Origin: Candidatus Nomurabacteria bacterium RIFCSPLOWO2_01_FULL_36_10b
GTDB lineage: Bacteria > Patescibacteriota > Minisyncoccia > Phycocordibacterales > UBA1006
Assembly (NCBI GenBank): GCA_001785725.1
Contig: MFUQ01000004.1
Span: 9,438 to 16,538 of the forward strand
Direction of reading: 5' to 3'
DNA: 7,101 bases
Shown here: positions 4,749 through 7,101 of the stretch, piece after piece
Layout of the letters: every line of letters begins with the position of its first letter
Numbering within the stretch: position 1 is the first letter of the stretch
The notes under the pieces: generated by a model
What the model was told of the DNA's origin: nothing
The model's input: the letters and a program-made list of their open reading frames with translations, nothing else
The model's database searches: none
Program-made: the position numbers and the translations under genes

Positions 4749-7043
4749 TTAAACAAGATTATCATCGTCGTCAGATGTGTCAATTGATGAATTTCCACCC
4801 GTATCTTCTACGCTAGAAGAAAAATCAACTCCACCCATTGCATCTGTGGACTTAATTAATACATCACGAGGTTTTGATCCTTGCCCGGGTCCAATGATAC
4901 CGGCTTCTTCAAGCATATCCATTAAACGTGCGGCGCGACTATAACCAATTCTGAATTTTCTTTGAATATATGAGGTACTTGCTTTACCACTTCTTATAAC
5001 CATCATACGAACATCTTCAAAAATAGCATCATCATTATCGCTACTATCAAATGTCCCACTTACTATTGATCTATCGTCGTCTATTGTATCTGGTATATCA
5101 ATTCCATCAACAAATTCTGTTCTGTTATGTTTAACTATATACTTCACTACACTTTTTATTTCATCTTCAGGAACATAGGCGCACTGTATTCGTTCTGGTT
5201 CCGACATTGTCCCATTTCTATATAGTAGGTCCCCACGACCAAGGAGGGATTCCGCGCCCGGTGTATCTAAAATTGTGCGTGAGTCAATTTGAGAAGCTAC
5301 TTTTAGAGCGGCACGCGCTGGTATATTAGCTTTTATTAAGCCGGTAATGACATTTACTGACGGGCGTTGAGTAGAAAGTACTAGATGTATTCCTACTGCC
5401 CGTGACATTTGTGCTAATCTAACCACAGAAGATTCTAGTTCTCTAGGATATAATTGCATTAAATCAGCAAGCTCATCAATTATAATCATAATGTATGGCA
5501 TGCGATCTGGTAGAGTATCCTCATCTGACATGCCATTTTTTGTTGCTTCTGTATAAGCTGGTTCAACAATTGTTTTATGATATGAACTGATATCACGTAC
5601 ATTATTTTGTTCCAAAATCTCGTATCTATTACTCATTTCATTTGCCGCCCATTTAAACGCTAGTATAGCTTTCTTGGCTTCTTTTATAACAGGAGTAAGA
5701 AGGTGGGGGATACCATCATATAATGTAAGCTCAACGCGTTTTGGGTCAACAAGTATGAAACGCACATATTCTGGTCCATGAGCAAATATCAAAGATAAAA
5801 TAAGATTATGAACCATTACTGATTTGCCAGATCCTGTAGCTCCAGCAATAAGTATATGTGGCATTTTTGTAATATCATCAAAATGCGCTTTTCCAGACAC
5901 ACCTTTTCCAATTGATACCAAAAGAGATTTGTTTGTATTTCTAAACTCATCTTCATCAAGCATTGAGCCCAATCCAATCAAACTCTTTTCTTGATTTGGT
6001 ATTTCAATTCCAACAAGCGATTTACCTGGAATTGGTGCTTCAATACGAATTGGATGAGCCGCTAATGCTAGCGATAGTTCATTTTCAAGTCCTTTTATAC
6101 GTGAAAGTTTTGTTCCTAGCGCTGGGCGCATTGCATAGCGAGTTACTGATGGTCCTATGATAATTTCATCCATTACAACTTCAATATTAAAATTAGCAAG
6201 TGTCTTCTGAATTATTTCTGCCATTTCTTGGATATTTGTTGTACTTGAATTTCCTCTTGTGCGAGAGAGAAGAGAAAGAATAGGTGGAGTATATGTGCTT
6301 GGAAGTTTATTCACCGCAGATATCATATTTGCTGTTTCATTTATTTTTTCTTCTACCTTTGATTTTGGTGTAGATGTCATTTCTGATACCTTAGTTTCTT
6401 TATCCGTGTCATCTTTATTTAATTCTTCACCAGATATTTTTTCAGCATCTTCTAAAGAATCATCTGTCATACCACTCACACGTATACTTTGCGATGAAGA
6501 TGATTTAAATAAAGATAAAATACTTGATAAAAATTCAGTAAATGAAAAATCTGGAATACGTAATGTCCAATGAAACATGACAACAGTACTTGCAAGAAAG
6601 ATGACAAAAAGAATAACCACAGCAATACCAGTATTAAATAGACGGATAAGAGCTGTGCTTACAACATATCCCACAAAACCCCCACCACCAAAAGTAGCGA
6701 ATATATGTTGAATTGTAGAAAGAATACCAAGTAATGTTAATGTCATTAAAACTAGTGCAATAGTTTTATCAATACGCATGCGTTCCTCACGATGTCGTAA
6801 GAGAATAATCCCAAATATAAGAAATACAAGAGGTAGCCCATATCGCCCCGAACCAAATACCAATTTCATTACATTCAGTAGTGTATCTCCTGCAATACCA
6901 GCTTGGCGGAATAGAGCAAGCCCAAATATTATTGTCAATAAAAAGAATATAAGAGCTATAATAGTATGTCGCTTGCGACGACGCATATCATCTTCTGATA
7001 GCCCTCCATTCTTTTTAGTAGTATCTAGTGTTGCTTTGGACAT
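4749..7043 (-). CDS. ftsK: DNA translocase FtsK/SpoIIIE
   Basis: A 764-residue FtsK/SpoIIIE translocase, which pumps DNA through the closing septum and aids chromosome dimer resolution. The N-terminus has a basic start (MRRRKRH) and about four membrane segments (roughly 26-46, 68-83, 93-112, 138-158), then a Ser/Glu/Lys-rich linker to about 260, much shorter than in E. coli (1,329 residues in total) and closer to SpoIIIE. The alpha domain (about 270-375) leads to the RecA-like motor: Walker A GATGSGKS (401-408), FILVDPKRVELT (429-440), Walker B IIIDELADL (520-528, D523/E524) and STQRPSV (557-563). A C-terminal winged-helix gamma domain (about 674-730, IQRKFRIGYSRAARLMDMLEEAGIIG) would read the polar guide sequences. 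An acidic tail (DDDDNLV) follows. ATG 7043 lacks a Shine-Dalgarno sequence but has an extended -10 box upstream. The stop is one base before the next gene. Confidence 0.97.
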   Translation of the reverse strand: MSKATLDTTKKNGGLSEDDMRRRKRHTIIALIFFLLTIIFGLALFRQAGIAGDTLLNVMKLVFGSGRYGLPLVFLIFGIILLRHREERMRIDKTIALVLMTLTLLGILSTIQHIFATFGGGGFVGYVVSTALIRLFNTGIAVVILFVIFLASTVVMFHWTLRIPDFSFTEFLSSILSLFKSSSSQSIRVSGMTDDSLEDAEKISGEELNKDDTDKETKVSEMTSTPKSKVEEKINETANMISAVNKLPSTYTPPILSLLSRTRGNSSTTNIQEMAEIIQKTLANFNIEVVMDEIIIGPSVTRYAMRPALGTKLSRIKGLENELSLALAAHPIRIEAPIPGKSLVGIEIPNQEKSLIGLGSMLDEDEFRNTNKSLLVSIGKGVSGKAHFDDITKMPHILIAGATGSGKSVMVHNLILSLIFAHGPEYVRFILVDPKRVELTLYDGIPHLLTPVIKEAKKAILAFKWAANEMSNRYEILEQNNVRDISSYHKTIVEPAYTEATKNGMSDEDTLPDRMPYIMIIIDELADLMQLYPRELESSVVRLAQMSRAVGIHLVLSTQRPSVNVITGLIKANIPARAALKVASQIDSRTILDTPGAESLLGRGDLLYRNGTMSEPERIQCAYVPEDEIKSVVKYIVKHNRTEFVDGIDIPDTIDDDRSIVSGTFDSSDNDDAIFEDVRMMVIRSGKASTSYIQRKFRIGYSRAARLMDMLEEAGIIGPGQGSKPRDVLIKSTDAMGGVDFSSSVEDTGGNSSIDTSDDDDNLV

Positions 7044-7057
7044 AATTTATAATGCAG

Positions 7058-7066
7058 ATTATATCA
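7058..7066 (-). promoter_or_regulatory. Extended -10 promoter box of ftsK
   Basis: On the - strand TGA-TATAAT (7066-7058) is a perfect extended -10 motif, 14 bases before the ftsK ATG, predicting a leader of about 8 bases, too short for a normal Shine-Dalgarno contact. The box sits in a small palindrome, ATTAT-GAT-ATAAT (7058-7070). The -35 position (about 7081-7086) does not match TTGACA, as is common when TGn is present. It probably drives ftsK, the small membrane protein gene and perhaps recA. Confidence 0.55.
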
Positions 7067-7101
7067 TAATATTGTTGATATCTGTACCCCTCACTCCTGC
7101 T

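Noticed and set aside
4748..4798. Longer start for the small membrane protein
   Set aside because: It would overlap the ftsK 3' end by about 50 bases; ATG 4747, one base after the ftsK stop, puts a basic start directly before the membrane segment.
5963..6573. Open frames on the + strand opposite ftsK (5963-6160 and 6259-6573)
   Set aside because: They are antisense to strongly supported ftsK coding sequence, resemble no family, and reflect its codon pattern.
1..7101. TGA recoded as glycine (SR1/Gracilibacteria code)
   Set aside because: No gene has an in-frame TGA and all end in TAA or TAG at family-typical lengths, so the standard code suffices.
1..7101. Defence system, CRISPR array, prophage or insertion sequence
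   Set aside because: All coding space is filled by housekeeping genes; there are no spaced direct repeats and no transposase or integrase.

Overview
This AT-rich window carries eight complete protein genes. It most resembles a Candidatus Patescibacteria (CPR) genome, probably a Parcubacteria-like lineage. The reasons are the form of bS6 (an 'REPR-YEVSFLL' start and a long charged tail), the divergent EF-P lacking the PGKG loop, the compact ftsK / Ig-like anchored protein / recA block, and the absence of Shine-Dalgarno sequences at the supported start codons. That placement is inferred from family recognition; no marker such as 16S rRNA lies in the window. All stops are TAA except one TAG (efp). 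No gene contains an in-frame TGA, so the standard bacterial code fits and a TGA=Gly code (SR1/Gracilibacteria) is unlikely.

Layout. The left part is on the + strand: tatD (14-808), a perfect AT/GC hairpin (828-852), a structured leader, then the classic rpsF (1037-1582), ssb (1773-2228), rpsR (2233-2433) block. A strong bidirectional terminator (2434-2468) separates it from a convergent - strand group, given here in transcription order from the right edge: ftsK (7043-4749), a small membrane-anchored Ig-like protein (4747-4352), recA (4293-3178) and efp (3073-2477). A GC-rich nested-hairpin element of about 71 bp (3101-3171) lies between recA and efp and looks like a REP/MITE-type repeat.

Function. 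The + strand block supplies the bS6:bS18 pair of the 30S platform together with single-stranded DNA-binding protein. The - strand block joins chromosome segregation (FtsK), recombination (RecA) and relief of polyproline stalling (EF-P). All are core housekeeping genes. I found no defence system, mobile gene, CRISPR array, tRNA or rRNA.

Points worth a second look: near-leaderless promoter geometry at several starts, palindromes overlapping the recA and efp -10 boxes, an EF-P with Gln where the modified lysine normally sits, the nested-hairpin repeat, and the conserved-looking small partner one base downstream of ftsK.
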